This document shows positions 34,160 through 43,781 of a DNA stretch of 64,000 bases, piece by piece; position 1 is the first letter of the stretch; each line of letters begins with the position of its first letter. This DNA comes from Pseudomonas lini. Lineage in GTDB: Bacteria; Pseudomonadota; Gammaproteobacteria; Pseudomonadales; Pseudomonadaceae. Position numbers and translations under genes: made by a program. The notes below the pieces were generated by a model, which did not search any database, was not told the DNA's origin, and saw only the letters and a program-made list of their open reading frames with translations. The stretch covers positions 682,001 through 746,000 of the forward strand of contig NZ_OZ061318.1 of NCBI RefSeq assembly GCF_964063345.1. Direction: 5' to 3'.

Positions 34160-35857
34160 TCACTGCCCCACCGCCACACTCGGCACCACCTGCCCCGGCG
34201 TCACAATGCTGTTCAGATCAATATGCTTCCACTCAGGCTTGGCCCCCAGCCGCGCATTAAACCGATAGTTAAAGGTGAAATCGTCCGCCGTCGGCACACT
34301 CAACGGTTTGCCGTACACCGCCTCGATCCCCGCCAAGTCATAGCCCATCAACTGCAGCAACGTCGGGAAAATGTTGTAGTGACTGGAGCGATCCTTATTG
34401 GCCGGCAACTGCGCCTGCCAGTCCAGGGTCTTCAAATCGCTGCCAGAAATCACCACCAGCGGCACCACCCCCTCCTCCTCCACCGGATCACCACCGCAGT
34501 GAGTATTGAGCCCAGGGTTACCGCGTTCGTGCAGATCCTGCCCGTGATCCGAGGTGTAAATCAGCAGCGCATGACTCAAATCCGCCTGAGCGAAAACCCG
34601 TGCGAAGAACTCGCCGACATTCCACAACACGGTATTTTTATAGGCGTTGCGGTACAGCAACCAATCATCCGGTTGACCATTGAAACCATCGCGTGTGCCC
34701 GTGTCCGCCACTTCGACAAACTGCCCACGGGGCAATGTCGGGCGGTAAGCCATAAACGCATCCGGGTACTTGTCGTGCACGGGAAAATGCGCACCGACCT
34801 TGTTGATCACCACCAGCTCCGGCTTACCGTCGTTGAGCAGATCGATCAGCTTGGCCGCCGCCGCCATGTCGCGGTCACGCACGCTGGTCTGGTCGAATTG
34901 CACGAACTCATCGATGTCGTTTTTCTCGGCAGCGTTCATCAGGTTCTGCAAGTTGCCAGCGGTGCGTTGGGAGTCGATGTAAACGGTGCGCAGCCCGGCG
35001 TTCTTTGCGTACTGCCAGATCGACGGCAGCGTGCTGTTGATCCGTCTGTAGTCGGCGCGGGTGCCACCGTAGCGCAGGGTGACATTGGTGTCGGCACTGC
35101 AATTGGCGATGGACGCCGCGTAGCCGTAATTGAAAATGTCCACGCCCGGGCGCGGTTCCTTGAGGTTACTGTGCACACCGAACGGCGTGTTGATGTCCAG
35201 GTAGTTGCCGGAAATGCTCTCGTCGATGATCAGCACAATGTCGTGCCCCACCGGCTGATCGATACGCGTCAGGCTCACCGGTTCACGCGGGCCGACGGTG
35301 TTGTGCAGCGCTTCATAGGTGAACAGATTCAAATAGGCCAACGGCGTGTACATGATCGGCAAGCCACGGGCACCCTCGCCGGCCCGCACGAACAGTACGA
35401 CGCTGAGCAGTAGCACCCCGAGCACTGGCGCTGCCACCAGCAGTGCACCCGGTAATGGCGCCCGTCGACGCGGTTTGAGCCCGATACCGAACAGCAGCAA
35501 CAAACCACTGACCGTCCCGCTGATGATTGCATCGCGGTACTGATAAGCCGCTTCCTGAATGAACCCGCCGGAATACACCAACGACACGAAACTGCTGTAA
35601 GTCATGTAGCCGGCAGTCACTTGCGTATAGACGTCAAAGAACACCGCCGAGCCAAACATCGCCAACGCGAACAGATGACGGATCAGCGTCTGACGGATGT
35701 AGGCGGTCATGAACAACGCCACTGTCAGCACGACGAACATTGCGCCATACAACAGCACAGGAAAACCGATGCCCAGCGCGTCAAGACGATCGAGGTAGTC
35801 GTCGTAATGCTTGAGCAGATACAGAACCAGCAGCAGTTCCTTGAGGTAACGGATCAT
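34160..35857 (-). CDS. Membrane sulfatase-fold phosphoethanolamine transferase-like protein
   Basis: ATG 35857 (MIRYLKELLL); 565 aa. Residues 1-190 have about five membrane helices and residues ~240-540 a periplasmic sulfatase (alkaline phosphatase superfamily) domain. Landmarks: DIVLIIDESISGNYLD (metal Asp/Glu), NCSADTNVTLRYGG with the presumed Thr nucleophile, NKVGAHFPVHDKYP and IYTSDHGQDLHERG, ending THCGG as in EptA/OpgE relatives. These transfer phosphoethanolamine or phosphoglycerol to lipid A or glycans. It is read away from the exopolysaccharide operon across 380 bp, so decoration of that polymer is possible but unproven. Confidence 0.8.
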   Translation of the reverse strand: MIRYLKELLLVLYLLKHYDDYLDRLDALGIGFPVLLYGAMFVVLTVALFMTAYIRQTLIRHLFALAMFGSAVFFDVYTQVTAGYMTYSSFVSLVYSGGFIQEAAYQYRDAIISGTVSGLLLLFGIGLKPRRRAPLPGALLVAAPVLGVLLLSVVLFVRAGEGARGLPIMYTPLAYLNLFTYEALHNTVGPREPVSLTRIDQPVGHDIVLIIDESISGNYLDINTPFGVHSNLKEPRPGVDIFNYGYAASIANCSADTNVTLRYGGTRADYRRINSTLPSIWQYAKNAGLRTVYIDSQRTAGNLQNLMNAAEKNDIDEFVQFDQTSVRDRDMAAAAKLIDLLNDGKPELVVINKVGAHFPVHDKYPDAFMAYRPTLPRGQFVEVADTGTRDGFNGQPDDWLLYRNAYKNTVLWNVGEFFARVFAQADLSHALLIYTSDHGQDLHERGNPGLNTHCGGDPVEEEGVVPLVVISGSDLKTLDWQAQLPANKDRSSHYNIFPTLLQLMGYDLAGIEAVYGKPLSVPTADDFTFNYRFNARLGAKPEWKHIDLNSIVTPGQVVPSVAVGQ

Positions 35858-36237
35858 GGTGATTACAGCACCTCCGTGGCCAATAGATTGCCGGCCATTT
35901 TCTGACACTAGCACCGAGCCCTGGAAGCGCAAGAAATGCCGGTTTTTTTCGCAAAGCGTCAAAAAAACGTTGCCTCAAATCTGACACACTGAAACGTCTG
36001 TAACCCTTGTGTTTCAAGCCTTACGACCGTTTATCGTTTTCTTCAAACCCTCAGAAACCCCTCAAAACCGCGGCAAATCCAGCTACGGCAAGCACTTGAT
36101 GGCAAATAGCCCGTGAAATAGGGGTTTCCCCGGTCGCGTTACCCGTCATTTTGCTGACTCGCTTTCCCATGGCTGGGCTATACCCCTTTTGACAGTCTCA
36201 TTTCAGTTACATCCACCGTTTTACGAGGCACGCCAAT
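35858..36237. other. Divergent control region of the exopolysaccharide operon
   Basis: 380 bp between the divergent transferase-like gene and ugd, presumably holding both promoters. It contains AT-rich runs and short direct repeats (AAACCCTCAGAAACCCCTCA). A GGGCTATACCCC segment near 36177 could hold a -10. I see no clear sigma-54, AlgU or Fur site. Confidence 0.4.
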
Positions 36238-37590
36238 GTGGACGTGAGCGTATTTGGTACGGGCTATGTAGGCCTCATTCAAGCTGCAGCATTGGCCGAT
36301 GTCGGACATCGCGTCTTGTGCGTCGATATCGACCCCAACAAGATCAGGCAACTGCAGCAAGCCGTGCCCCCGATCAGCGAACCGGGACTGTCCAGCACAC
36401 TGGAAGACAACATCAAGGCCGGTCGCCTGCTCTTCTCCACTCAGGCCAGTGACGCGGTCGAACACGCCGAACTGATTTTCATCGCGGTGGGTACACCCGC
36501 CGATGAAGACGGTTCCGCCGACCTCAGCCATGTGCTGAATGTTGCTCGGCAGATCGCCAGTGTCATGGAGGCCGATCGCACCCTGATCATCAAGTCCACC
36601 GTGCCGGTGGGCACCGCGGACCAGGTGGCAAGCGCCGCCAACGAAGAACTGCAACGCCGTGGCAAAGAGGCGTTGAACGTGCGGGTGGTGTCCAACCCGG
36701 AGTTTCTCAAGGAAGGCAGCGCCCTGGCCGATTGCATGCGCCCGGACCGGATCATCGTCGGCACCAATGACGATGAAGCGCGCAACCAGTTGAGCGAACT
36801 CTATGCGCCGTTCTGCCGCAACCGCGAAAAGCTCATGTTCATGGATAACCGCAGCGCCGAGCTGACCAAATACGCGGCCAACGCGATGCTCGCCACCCGC
36901 ATCAGTTTCATGAACGAACTGGCCAATCTCACTGAATTGCTGGGGGCCGACATTGAGGCGGTGCGCAAAGGCATCGGCTCGGACCCGCGCATCGGCTATC
37001 ACTTCATCTACCCCGGCTGCGGCTTCGGCGGCTCGTGCTTTCCCAAAGACCTGCGTGCCCTGCTGCACACCGCCGAACACAACGGCATGCCATTGCGTTT
37101 GCTGCGCAGCGTCACCGACGTGAACGACAGCCAGCGGCACATTCTGTTCAGCAAACTGCAGGCGCTATTTCCCGATGGCCTGATCGGCAAATCCATCGCG
37201 ATTTGGGGCCTGGCCTTCAAGCCCAATACCGATGACATGCGCGAAGCCCCCAGCCGTTATCTGATGGAAGCGCTGTGGGCTGAAGGTGCGAGCGTGCAGG
37301 CTTACGATCCGGAAGCCATGTCCGAGTGCCGACGCATTTACGGCTACCGCGATGACCTGCACCTGTGCGCCACCCGCGACGACACTCTGGAAGACGCCGA
37401 CGCGCTGGTGATCTGCACCGAGTGGAAGAATTTCCGTGTGGTCGATTTCGACCTGCTGGCGAGCAAACTGCGCGCGCGGGTGATCGTCGACGGGCGCAAC
37501 CTTTACAACCCGGAACACGTGGCGGCGGCCGGTTTGCACTACAGCGGCATCGGGCTTCGGCACATCGCTCCCGAGGCGCCACGGTCATGA
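36238..37590 (+). CDS. ugd: UDP-glucose 6-dehydrogenase
   Basis: A GTG start at 36238 preceded by GAGG; an ATG overlapping it is out of frame. The 450-aa protein has the NAD motif FGTGYVGLIQ, the substrate domain NPEFLKEGSALAD, the Lys site ELTKYAANAM, and the catalytic Cys in GCGFGGSCFPKD, then a C-terminal dehydrogenase domain. It oxidises UDP-glucose to UDP-glucuronate in two NAD-dependent steps. As first gene of the operon it points to a uronic-acid polymer. It overlaps the epimerase gene by 4 bp. Confidence 0.95.
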   Translation: MDVSVFGTGYVGLIQAAALADVGHRVLCVDIDPNKIRQLQQAVPPISEPGLSSTLEDNIKAGRLLFSTQASDAVEHAELIFIAVGTPADEDGSADLSHVLNVARQIASVMEADRTLIIKSTVPVGTADQVASAANEELQRRGKEALNVRVVSNPEFLKEGSALADCMRPDRIIVGTNDDEARNQLSELYAPFCRNREKLMFMDNRSAELTKYAANAMLATRISFMNELANLTELLGADIEAVRKGIGSDPRIGYHFIYPGCGFGGSCFPKDLRALLHTAEHNGMPLRLLRSVTDVNDSQRHILFSKLQALFPDGLIGKSIAIWGLAFKPNTDDMREAPSRYLMEALWAEGASVQAYDPEAMSECRRIYGYRDDLHLCATRDDTLEDADALVICTEWKNFRVVDFDLLASKLRARVIVDGRNLYNPEHVAAAGLHYSGIGLRHIAPEAPRS

Positions 37591-38645
37591 AGATACTCGT
37601 CACCGGAGCGGCCGGTTTCATTGGCGCCCATTGCGTGTTGCGGCTGTTGTGCGACGGGCATCAGGTGTGTGGCCTGGACAATTTCAACGACTTCTACGAC
37701 CCGCAACTCAAACACGATCGCGTGGATTGGGTACGTGGGCTCGTCGGCGATTTTCCGCTGGCGAAAGTCGATGTCGCCGACGCCACCGCCCTCGACGAAT
37801 TGTTTGTTCGTGAACAACCGGAGGTGGTGATTCACCTCGCGGCTCAGGCCGGGGTGCGTTATTCCCTGGAAAATCCTCGGGCCTACGTCGACAGCAATCT
37901 GAGCGGGTTCCTGAACATCCTCGAAAGCTGCCGCCACCACCCGGTCAAGCACTTGATCTATGCCTCGTCCAGTTCGGTGTACGGCGCCAACCAGCACACG
38001 CCTTATTCGGTCAAGGACGGCGTCGACCACCCGTTATCGCTGTACGCCGCGACCAAAAAAGCCAATGAGCTGATGGCCCACAGCTACAGCCATCTGTTCG
38101 GCATTCCCTGCACCGGTTTGCGTTTTTTTACTGTGTACGGGCCTTGGGGCCGGCCAGACATGTCGCCGATCCAGTTCGCCCGGGCGATCGCCGAAGGTCA
38201 GCCGGTGAAGCTGTTCAACTACGGCCAGCACCAGCGTGATTTCACCTACATCGACGACATCATCGAGAGCATCGCCCGTCTGATCGAGCGCGCCCCCCAA
38301 GCAGCACCGGACTGGAACCGTGAACAACCGGACCCGGCCAGCAGCATGGCCCCATGGCGCATTTACAACATTGGCGGACAACAGCCGGTGGAGCTCAAGG
38401 ACTACCTGGCGCTGCTGGAAAAACACCTCGGACAAAAAGCCCTCGTCGAGTTGCTGCCCCTGCAACCGGGCGACGTGCTCAACACCTGCGCCGATGCCAG
38501 TGATCTGGCCCAGGCCACCGGTTTCCAGCCACGGATCGAGCTGGATGAAGGACTCGGACGATTCATCGCCTGGTTCCGTGACTACTACCCACTGCGCAAC
38601 GCCCACTCGCCACTCGCGGAAGGGCTTCAGCGGAGGCCTCTATGA
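37587..38645 (+). CDS. NAD-dependent UDP-glucuronate 4-epimerase
   Basis: A 352-aa short-chain dehydrogenase/reductase with the Rossmann motif TGAAGFIGAH, the active-site YASSSSVYG and YAATKKANEL (YxxxK). The early NFNDFYDPQLKHDRV is typical of the UDP-glucuronate epimerases rather than GalE. It would convert UDP-glucuronate to UDP-galacturonate, using the product of the preceding gene. Start ATG 37587 overlaps the ugd stop (ATGA), and the stop overlaps the next start in the same way. Confidence 0.9.
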   Translation: MKILVTGAAGFIGAHCVLRLLCDGHQVCGLDNFNDFYDPQLKHDRVDWVRGLVGDFPLAKVDVADATALDELFVREQPEVVIHLAAQAGVRYSLENPRAYVDSNLSGFLNILESCRHHPVKHLIYASSSSVYGANQHTPYSVKDGVDHPLSLYAATKKANELMAHSYSHLFGIPCTGLRFFTVYGPWGRPDMSPIQFARAIAEGQPVKLFNYGQHQRDFTYIDDIIESIARLIERAPQAAPDWNREQPDPASSMAPWRIYNIGGQQPVELKDYLALLEKHLGQKALVELLPLQPGDVLNTCADASDLAQATGFQPRIELDEGLGRFIAWFRDYYPLRNAHSPLAEGLQRRPL

Positions 38646-39388
38646 CTGGACAAGAAAAAGGCGTGTTGCTCAATCACATGCTGCGTGACAAACGCCTGGA
38701 CCCCGAACACCGAATGCGCCTGGACACGGCGATCCACATGCAGGGTCGCGGCTGGCTGACCGGCCGTGACGGTGGTCGCCCCTGGACCCTGTCGCGAACC
38801 AACCGGGTGGTTGCATGCCTCGGTGCGCTGGTGATTCTGCTACTGCTGTCCCCTGTGCTGCTGGGCCTGGCGCTGGTGATCAAGTTCAGCAGCCCGGGGC
38901 CGGTGATGTTCGTGCAAAAGCGCACCGGTTACCGCGGCCGCCTGTTCGGCATGTACAAGTTCCGCACCATGGTGAGCAATGCCGAGGAGCTCAAGGAATC
39001 CTTGCGGCACCTGAACAAGCACGGCGCCGACGCCATCGATTTCAAGATCGACGACGATCCGCGGATTACCCCCATCGGCGGCTTCCTGCGGCGCAGCAGC
39101 CTCGATGAGTTGCCCAACCTGATCAATGTAGTCAGCGGCGACATGCGTTTAGTCGGTCCACGACCGACCTCGTTCAACGCCTACCGCTACAAAGACAACC
39201 ACCTTGCACGCCTGAGCATCTACCCCGGCATGACCGGCCTGTGGCAGATATCCGGGCGCAGCAATATCGACTTCGACCAGCGCGTTGAGTTGGACCTCAG
39301 CTACATCGCCGAGCAGAGCCTCTTGCTTGATCTGAAGATCCTGTTGAAAACCCCCTTCAAAGTATTCAGCGGCCACGGAGCGAGTTAA
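38642..39388 (+). CDS. Initiating undecaprenyl-phosphate phosphosugar transferase
   Basis: A 248-aa small-type polyprenyl phosphosugar transferase with one N-terminal membrane hairpin (LGALVILLLLSPVLLGLALV). The conserved catalytic parts are VQKRTGYRGRLFGMYKFRTM, DDDPRITPIGGFLRRSSLDE, LPNLINVVSGDMRLVGPRP and YPGMTGLWQISGRSN. It places the first sugar-1-phosphate on the lipid carrier at the inner membrane face. It lacks the long WbaP-type N-terminal five-helix domain. It lies directly before the ATPase gene with no gap. Confidence 0.92.
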   Translation: MTGQEKGVLLNHMLRDKRLDPEHRMRLDTAIHMQGRGWLTGRDGGRPWTLSRTNRVVACLGALVILLLLSPVLLGLALVIKFSSPGPVMFVQKRTGYRGRLFGMYKFRTMVSNAEELKESLRHLNKHGADAIDFKIDDDPRITPIGGFLRRSSLDELPNLINVVSGDMRLVGPRPTSFNAYRYKDNHLARLSIYPGMTGLWQISGRSNIDFDQRVELDLSYIAEQSLLLDLKILLKTPFKVFSGHGAS

Positions 39389-40033
39389 ATGGACGGTTCA
39401 TCGAATAAAAGCCTGACCATCGCCAGCCCGAGCGAGTCCAACCTGACCTCGACCGTGCTCGACCTGGATCTGCGGATCCTCTTTCTGACCGCTGCCAATG
39501 CAGGCACCGGCACCACCACCAGCGCCCTGGCGCTGGCCGGCCAACTGGCGTCCATGAGCAGCGGCCAAGTGCTGCTGGTGGACGCCAGCCAGTCGGAGAG
39601 CAACCTCACGCAACAACTGGGACTGACCAAAGAGCGCGGCTTTCGCGACCTGCTGTTCAACGCCTCGCCGCCGCTGCTGCAGGACTGCCTGGTGAACGTC
39701 TCCAGCCTGCCCTTCCACATCCTGCCGAACGGGCGGCATATCCGCGGCGCCGAGCACCTGACGACCGAACAATTGGCCCCGTTGCTCAACCAACTGGGGG
39801 ATCGGTATCGCTTCGTGGTGATCGACGGCGACGCGGTGTATTCAGCCGCCGACACCCTGGTCATCAGCACCCTGGTGGACGGCGTGATCATGGTGGTGCG
39901 CGCCGAAGACACGCGTTGGGAAGTGGCCCAGGCCGCGGCCCAGCGCCTGACCCAGGCTGGCGCAAAACTGGTGGGCAGCGTCTTCAACCGACGCAAGTAC
40001 TACATGCCCAAATGGCTCTACAACAACCTGTAA
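39389..40033 (+). CDS. CpsD/ParA-like exopolysaccharide ATPase with degenerate Walker A
   Basis: A 214-aa protein starting at ATG 39389, next to the previous stop. It has the BY-kinase/ParA layout: LRILFLTAANAGTGTTTSAL, VLLVDASQSE (Walker A'), and YRFVVIDGDAVYSAADTLVI (Walker B). The P-loop reads ANAGTGTTTS, so the invariant nucleotide-binding Lys is Thr. The C-terminus has four Tyr (RKYYMPKWLYNNL), a short version of the autophosphorylation cluster. It probably partners the Wzz protein two genes on, but nucleotide use is doubtful. It could be a structural or regulatory relative. Confidence 0.82.
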   Translation: MDGSSNKSLTIASPSESNLTSTVLDLDLRILFLTAANAGTGTTTSALALAGQLASMSSGQVLLVDASQSESNLTQQLGLTKERGFRDLLFNASPPLLQDCLVNVSSLPFHILPNGRHIRGAEHLTTEQLAPLLNQLGDRYRFVVIDGDAVYSAADTLVISTLVDGVIMVVRAEDTRWEVAQAAAQRLTQAGAKLVGSVFNRRKYYMPKWLYNNL

Positions 40034-40057
40034 GCAACCGCAGAAAAGGATGACGCC

Positions 40058-41080
40058 ATGAACGCCAAAATGCTTCTCCTGCTGTTGCTGCCGCTTGCAG
40101 GTTGCTCCAGCACCAGTGAGACACAACAAATGCCGGTGCAGATCCTCACGGCCGAGCCGGCCAATGCCCAGGCCACCGACATGCCCAAGGTCGAACAGAC
40201 CCTGCGGCCCAAGGACGTGCTGGACGTGATCTTCCACGTCAGCACCAGTGGCGCGGGCGCTTATCGCATTCAGCCCGGCGATCAGGTCGCCCTGAACTTC
40301 ACCGCGGCCAGCCAGCTCAACGGCACGCAACTGGTGCTGCCCGACGGCACCATCGAACTGCCGGGAGCCAACACCGCGGTGAAAATCGCCGGGCTGACGT
40401 CGGTCGAAGCGCGGCAGGAGATCCAGCGTGCTTATGAACGCAAATCCCTGTTCCAGCCCAATCGCAATCAGGTGACCGTGCTGGTCACCAGCCCGCTGAG
40501 CAACGAGCAGAACCTCAAGAGCACCCTGAACCACCCCGCTACCGGCATGAGCCGGGAGATCACCGTGGGCAACGACGGCTATGCGAGTTTCCCGGAAATC
40601 GGCTCCGTGCCGCTGCAAGGCATGACCGTCAACCAACTGGAAACTTTTCTCAATCAACGCTACGCGCAATTGCCGGGGCGGATGACGGTCGACGTCATGC
40701 TCAAATCCACATCGGGCAACGAAATCTATGTGCTGGGTGAAGTCGCGCAACCGGGCTCCTACCCGATCAACCGGCCAGTCTCGGTGCTTGAAGCGCTGAC
40801 CCTGGCCCGTGGCACCAACGTCAAGGCGCGGCTCGATTCGGTGGTGATCATGCGTCGCACCGGCAACCATGTGCAGGCCGTGCACTACGACGTGGAAAAA
40901 GCCTTGTCCGGTGACGCGTCGCAGATTGCTTACCTGCAGCCGAACGACATGCTCTATGTGCCCAAGACCAAACTGGCCAGCGCCGGTGAGCTCGCGCGGC
41001 AACTGGCGGACGTGGTGTTGTTCCAGGGGGTAGGCTTCGGCTTCGGCTACCGCGTCGATAACAAAGGCAGCGACAACTAA
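40058..41080 (+). CDS. Polysaccharide export outer membrane lipoprotein (Wza family)
   Basis: A 340-aa lipoprotein with lipobox LAGC (Cys16). The Poly_export domain starts near residue 70 (YRIQPGDQVALNFTAASQLN) and SLBB-type domains follow (EIYVLGEVAQPGSYPINRPV). It would form the outer membrane exit channel with the Wzz partner. There is no C-terminal transmembrane helix as strong as in Wza, but the end GVGFGFGYRVDNKG is amphipathic. The gap to the next gene is 17 bp. Confidence 0.9.
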   Translation: MNAKMLLLLLLPLAGCSSTSETQQMPVQILTAEPANAQATDMPKVEQTLRPKDVLDVIFHVSTSGAGAYRIQPGDQVALNFTAASQLNGTQLVLPDGTIELPGANTAVKIAGLTSVEARQEIQRAYERKSLFQPNRNQVTVLVTSPLSNEQNLKSTLNHPATGMSREITVGNDGYASFPEIGSVPLQGMTVNQLETFLNQRYAQLPGRMTVDVMLKSTSGNEIYVLGEVAQPGSYPINRPVSVLEALTLARGTNVKARLDSVVIMRRTGNHVQAVHYDVEKALSGDASQIAYLQPNDMLYVPKTKLASAGELARQLADVVLFQGVGFGFGYRVDNKGSDN

Positions 41081-41097
41081 CGCTCAGGTGACCGACC

Positions 41098-42693
41098 ATG
41101 AACCCAAAGGAAAACTACCTGCATGAGTTCTTCAGGATCTTCTTCGCCAACAAGCAGTTGGTGAAACGAGTCTTCCTGCTCTTTGCAGTAATCGCCCTGC
41201 TCTTGCCGCTGATGCTCAAACAGAGCTTCGACATCACCGCGCAGGTGATCGTGCAGTCCAAAAAACTCTCCCAGGGAGACGCCACCACATCCCTGACCCA
41301 AGGTGATGCCTCGTTCATTCCGCCGTCACTGGCAGACATGGAAACCGAGAGCAATATCCTGCGTTCGCCGGCCCTGATCCGTCAGACCATCAGCGACCTG
41401 CGGGACAAAGGCGAGTACGCACCCAACCCCGGGATCTTCAGCACACTGGTGACCGAACCGATCAAACGTTTTGTGGCCACCCCCTTGCGTGAATACGTGG
41501 TCAATCCAGTGCGCGATGCATTCGGGCTAGAGACCGACCCCGTGCGGGATACCGACCTGGATGTCTTCACCCAGCAGGCCATCGAAAACCTGAAAATCGA
41601 AACCCTGCCGGGCTCCAACGTAATCTCCATTGTCTACAGCTTTGGCGATCCAGCCCAAGGCACCCGGTTTGTAGCGGCGCTGCTGCAAAACTACCTGGCC
41701 AGTCGTCAGGAACTGCAATCGATCGACCTGCCGCAGAGCTTCTACGAAACCAAGAAGAAGCAATATCAGGTGCGCCTCGATGGCCTTGAAGGCTCACGAC
41801 TGGCGTTGCTCGAAGGCGTGGCTTCATCCGATCCGAAGGAAGAAATCACCTTCCGCCTCAATGCGATCAACACCGAGGAACAGGCCCTGAACCTGTATCA
41901 GGATCGCCTGCTGCAAAGCCAGCGCTGGCTCGACTACCTGAAAATCGCCCTGGCGTCAGCCACCAACACGTCCCGGCTCAGCGATTACACCTTCCCCTTC
42001 ACCTTCACCACCACGGTGGACAACATTGCGTTCGAGGACCGCGAGATCAGGCAGCTCGGTGAGCAACTGACCACTCAGGTCAGCCGCTACATGAATGACC
42101 TGGCGGTGTTCCAGCCGGGCAGTGAACCGATGCTGTTGACCCGCGAGCAGATTTCCCGCACCCGTCAGCAGTTCCTGAAAATCGTCAGCAACCGGATTCA
42201 GGAGCGTACCAACGACCTGGCGATTGTCACCTCGGTGATCAAGCAGAAAACCGCGCGCATCGCCGACTTCAAGGACCGCATCCATCAGTTGCAAGTGGCT
42301 CAAAGCAAGTTGCAGCAAATGGACACCGAGATCAATGCCTTGCACGCGGCGTTCTCCACCTACGCCCAACGCTTTGCTGAAAGCAGCTCCGCCGGTTTGC
42401 TGGACAACGATATGTCCAACGCCCGGGTACTCAGCCCGCCGTACGAACCGACCGAGGCGGCGTTTCCAAAACCGCTGCTGATCATTCCGTTCGGGATGCT
42501 GACCGGTCTGCTGCTGGCGATTGCCTTCGTCTACATGCGTGAGTTCTTCGATCATCGCTTCAAACACCCAGCGCAAATCACCCATGAACTGGGCTTGCCG
42601 GTGCTGTTGGTGATCAACGAGCAAGACGTTATGCCGAACAATCCGCACAAAAACTGGACTGTGGATAGCTTCGTGTATTGGGTGCGCCATTGA
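41098..42693 (+). CDS. Chain-length determinant / polysaccharide co-polymerase (Wzz/GumC family)
   Basis: A 531-aa inner membrane protein with helices near residues 25-43 and ~463-482 enclosing a large coiled-coil periplasmic domain. The second helix follows the Pro-containing PPYEPTEAAFPKPLLIIPFG. No kinase domain is fused to the C-terminus, which is why a separate ATPase gene exists two positions upstream. It sets polymer length and links Wzy to the export channel. The last 4 bp overlap the next gene. Confidence 0.9.
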   Translation: MNPKENYLHEFFRIFFANKQLVKRVFLLFAVIALLLPLMLKQSFDITAQVIVQSKKLSQGDATTSLTQGDASFIPPSLADMETESNILRSPALIRQTISDLRDKGEYAPNPGIFSTLVTEPIKRFVATPLREYVVNPVRDAFGLETDPVRDTDLDVFTQQAIENLKIETLPGSNVISIVYSFGDPAQGTRFVAALLQNYLASRQELQSIDLPQSFYETKKKQYQVRLDGLEGSRLALLEGVASSDPKEEITFRLNAINTEEQALNLYQDRLLQSQRWLDYLKIALASATNTSRLSDYTFPFTFTTTVDNIAFEDREIRQLGEQLTTQVSRYMNDLAVFQPGSEPMLLTREQISRTRQQFLKIVSNRIQERTNDLAIVTSVIKQKTARIADFKDRIHQLQVAQSKLQQMDTEINALHAAFSTYAQRFAESSSAGLLDNDMSNARVLSPPYEPTEAAFPKPLLIIPFGMLTGLLLAIAFVYMREFFDHRFKHPAQITHELGLPVLLVINEQDVMPNNPHKNWTVDSFVYWVRH

Positions 42694-43781
42694 ACGGGCC
42701 GCTCAGCGCCAGCGCTCTGCCGATCATGCATTTGATCAGCAGTGGCGGCTTCTATGGGGCTGAGCGGATGCTGCTGGACCATTGCCTGGCGACGCCGGGG
42801 CAGCACCAAGTGCTGTTTCTCGATGCGCCGCCAGTGCTGATCGCGCGATTTCGCGGGGCCGGAATCGACTGTCGCAGCTTCACGGGTTTGAGTGCTTTGC
42901 TGCGTCATTTACGTCAGCGGCGAGCTGAACAGCCGCTGATCAACACGCACAATTTCAAAGGTTTGTTGTTTGGCTGGGTGAGCGCGACGTTATTGCGCTT
43001 GCCGTTGGTGATTACCCAACACGGTTTCACCCCGCGCAGTCGCAAGCAACGTGTCTACGGCTGGCTGAGCCTGCAACTGTGCCGTACGGCATCGGTGCAT
43101 CGCGTGGTTTGCGTGGCCGAAAGCATCGCCGTGCTGCACCGCAAGGCCAGTGTCCGGACGGAGAAACTGCAAGTGATTCCCAATGGTTTGCCAAAGGCCA
43201 GCGGCCTGCTACCCCACAACGCCACGCACTCGCGCTGGCTGGCGGGTTACGTCGGTCGGCTGAGCAATGAAAAAGGCCCGGACCTGTTTCTCGATGCCCT
43301 GATCCCGCTCTGTCAGCAACACCCGCAACTGGACGCCGTGATGCTCGGCGACGGCCCGGAACAGCAAACCCTGCTGACACGGATTGCCGCTGCCGGCTTG
43401 CACAAACGCATCACCTTGCCGGGTTATCAGACCGACATGAACCGGTGGTGGCAGCAACTCGATGCGCTGGTGATCAGCTCGCGCACCGAGGGCACGCCGA
43501 TGATTTTGCTGGAGGCGATGCAGGCCGGAGTGCCGGTGGTGGCGTTCAGCGTCGGCGGGATTCCCGATGTGCTGGAGGACCGGCACAACGGCCTGCTGGC
43601 GACACCCACCGACAGCGTCGCCCTCGCCCGGCAGATCGACACGCTGCTGAGTGAGCCGGCCCTGGCTCGCGAACTGATCGACAACGCAAGACGTACGCAA
43701 TTGGACCGTTACGACCTGAAGGCCTTGGCCGAACGCTGGTCGCAGCTTTATATCCGTACTGCACGGGAGGCACGCGCGTGA
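42690..43781 (+). CDS. Glycosyltransferase family 4 (GT-B fold)
   Basis: I place the start at TTG 42690, overlapping the preceding TGA as TTGA, in keeping with the 4-bp overlaps of the whole operon; ATG 42726 would remove twelve residues before the first strand. The 363-aa protein has an N-terminal ISSGGFYGAERMLLDH, a hinge ending VGRLSNEKGPDLFL, and the GT4 nucleotide-sugar motif SSRTEGTPMILLEAMQAGVP. It adds a sugar with retention of configuration. Donor and acceptor are unknown. Confidence 0.88.
   Translation: MNGPLSASALPIMHLISSGGFYGAERMLLDHCLATPGQHQVLFLDAPPVLIARFRGAGIDCRSFTGLSALLRHLRQRRAEQPLINTHNFKGLLFGWVSATLLRLPLVITQHGFTPRSRKQRVYGWLSLQLCRTASVHRVVCVAESIAVLHRKASVRTEKLQVIPNGLPKASGLLPHNATHSRWLAGYVGRLSNEKGPDLFLDALIPLCQQHPQLDAVMLGDGPEQQTLLTRIAAAGLHKRITLPGYQTDMNRWWQQLDALVISSRTEGTPMILLEAMQAGVPVVAFSVGGIPDVLEDRHNGLLATPTDSVALARQIDTLLSEPALARELIDNARRTQLDRYDLKALAERWSQLYIRTAREARA

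Noticed and set aside
34223..35413. 396-codon plus-strand frame
   Set aside because: Antisense to the sulfatase-fold gene with clear catalytic motifs; composition is that of a shadow frame.
36109..36135. Possible sigma-54 element before ugd (TGGCAAATAGCCCGTG)
   Set aside because: The -12 half reads GT instead of GC and the flanks do not match; the score is no better than chance.
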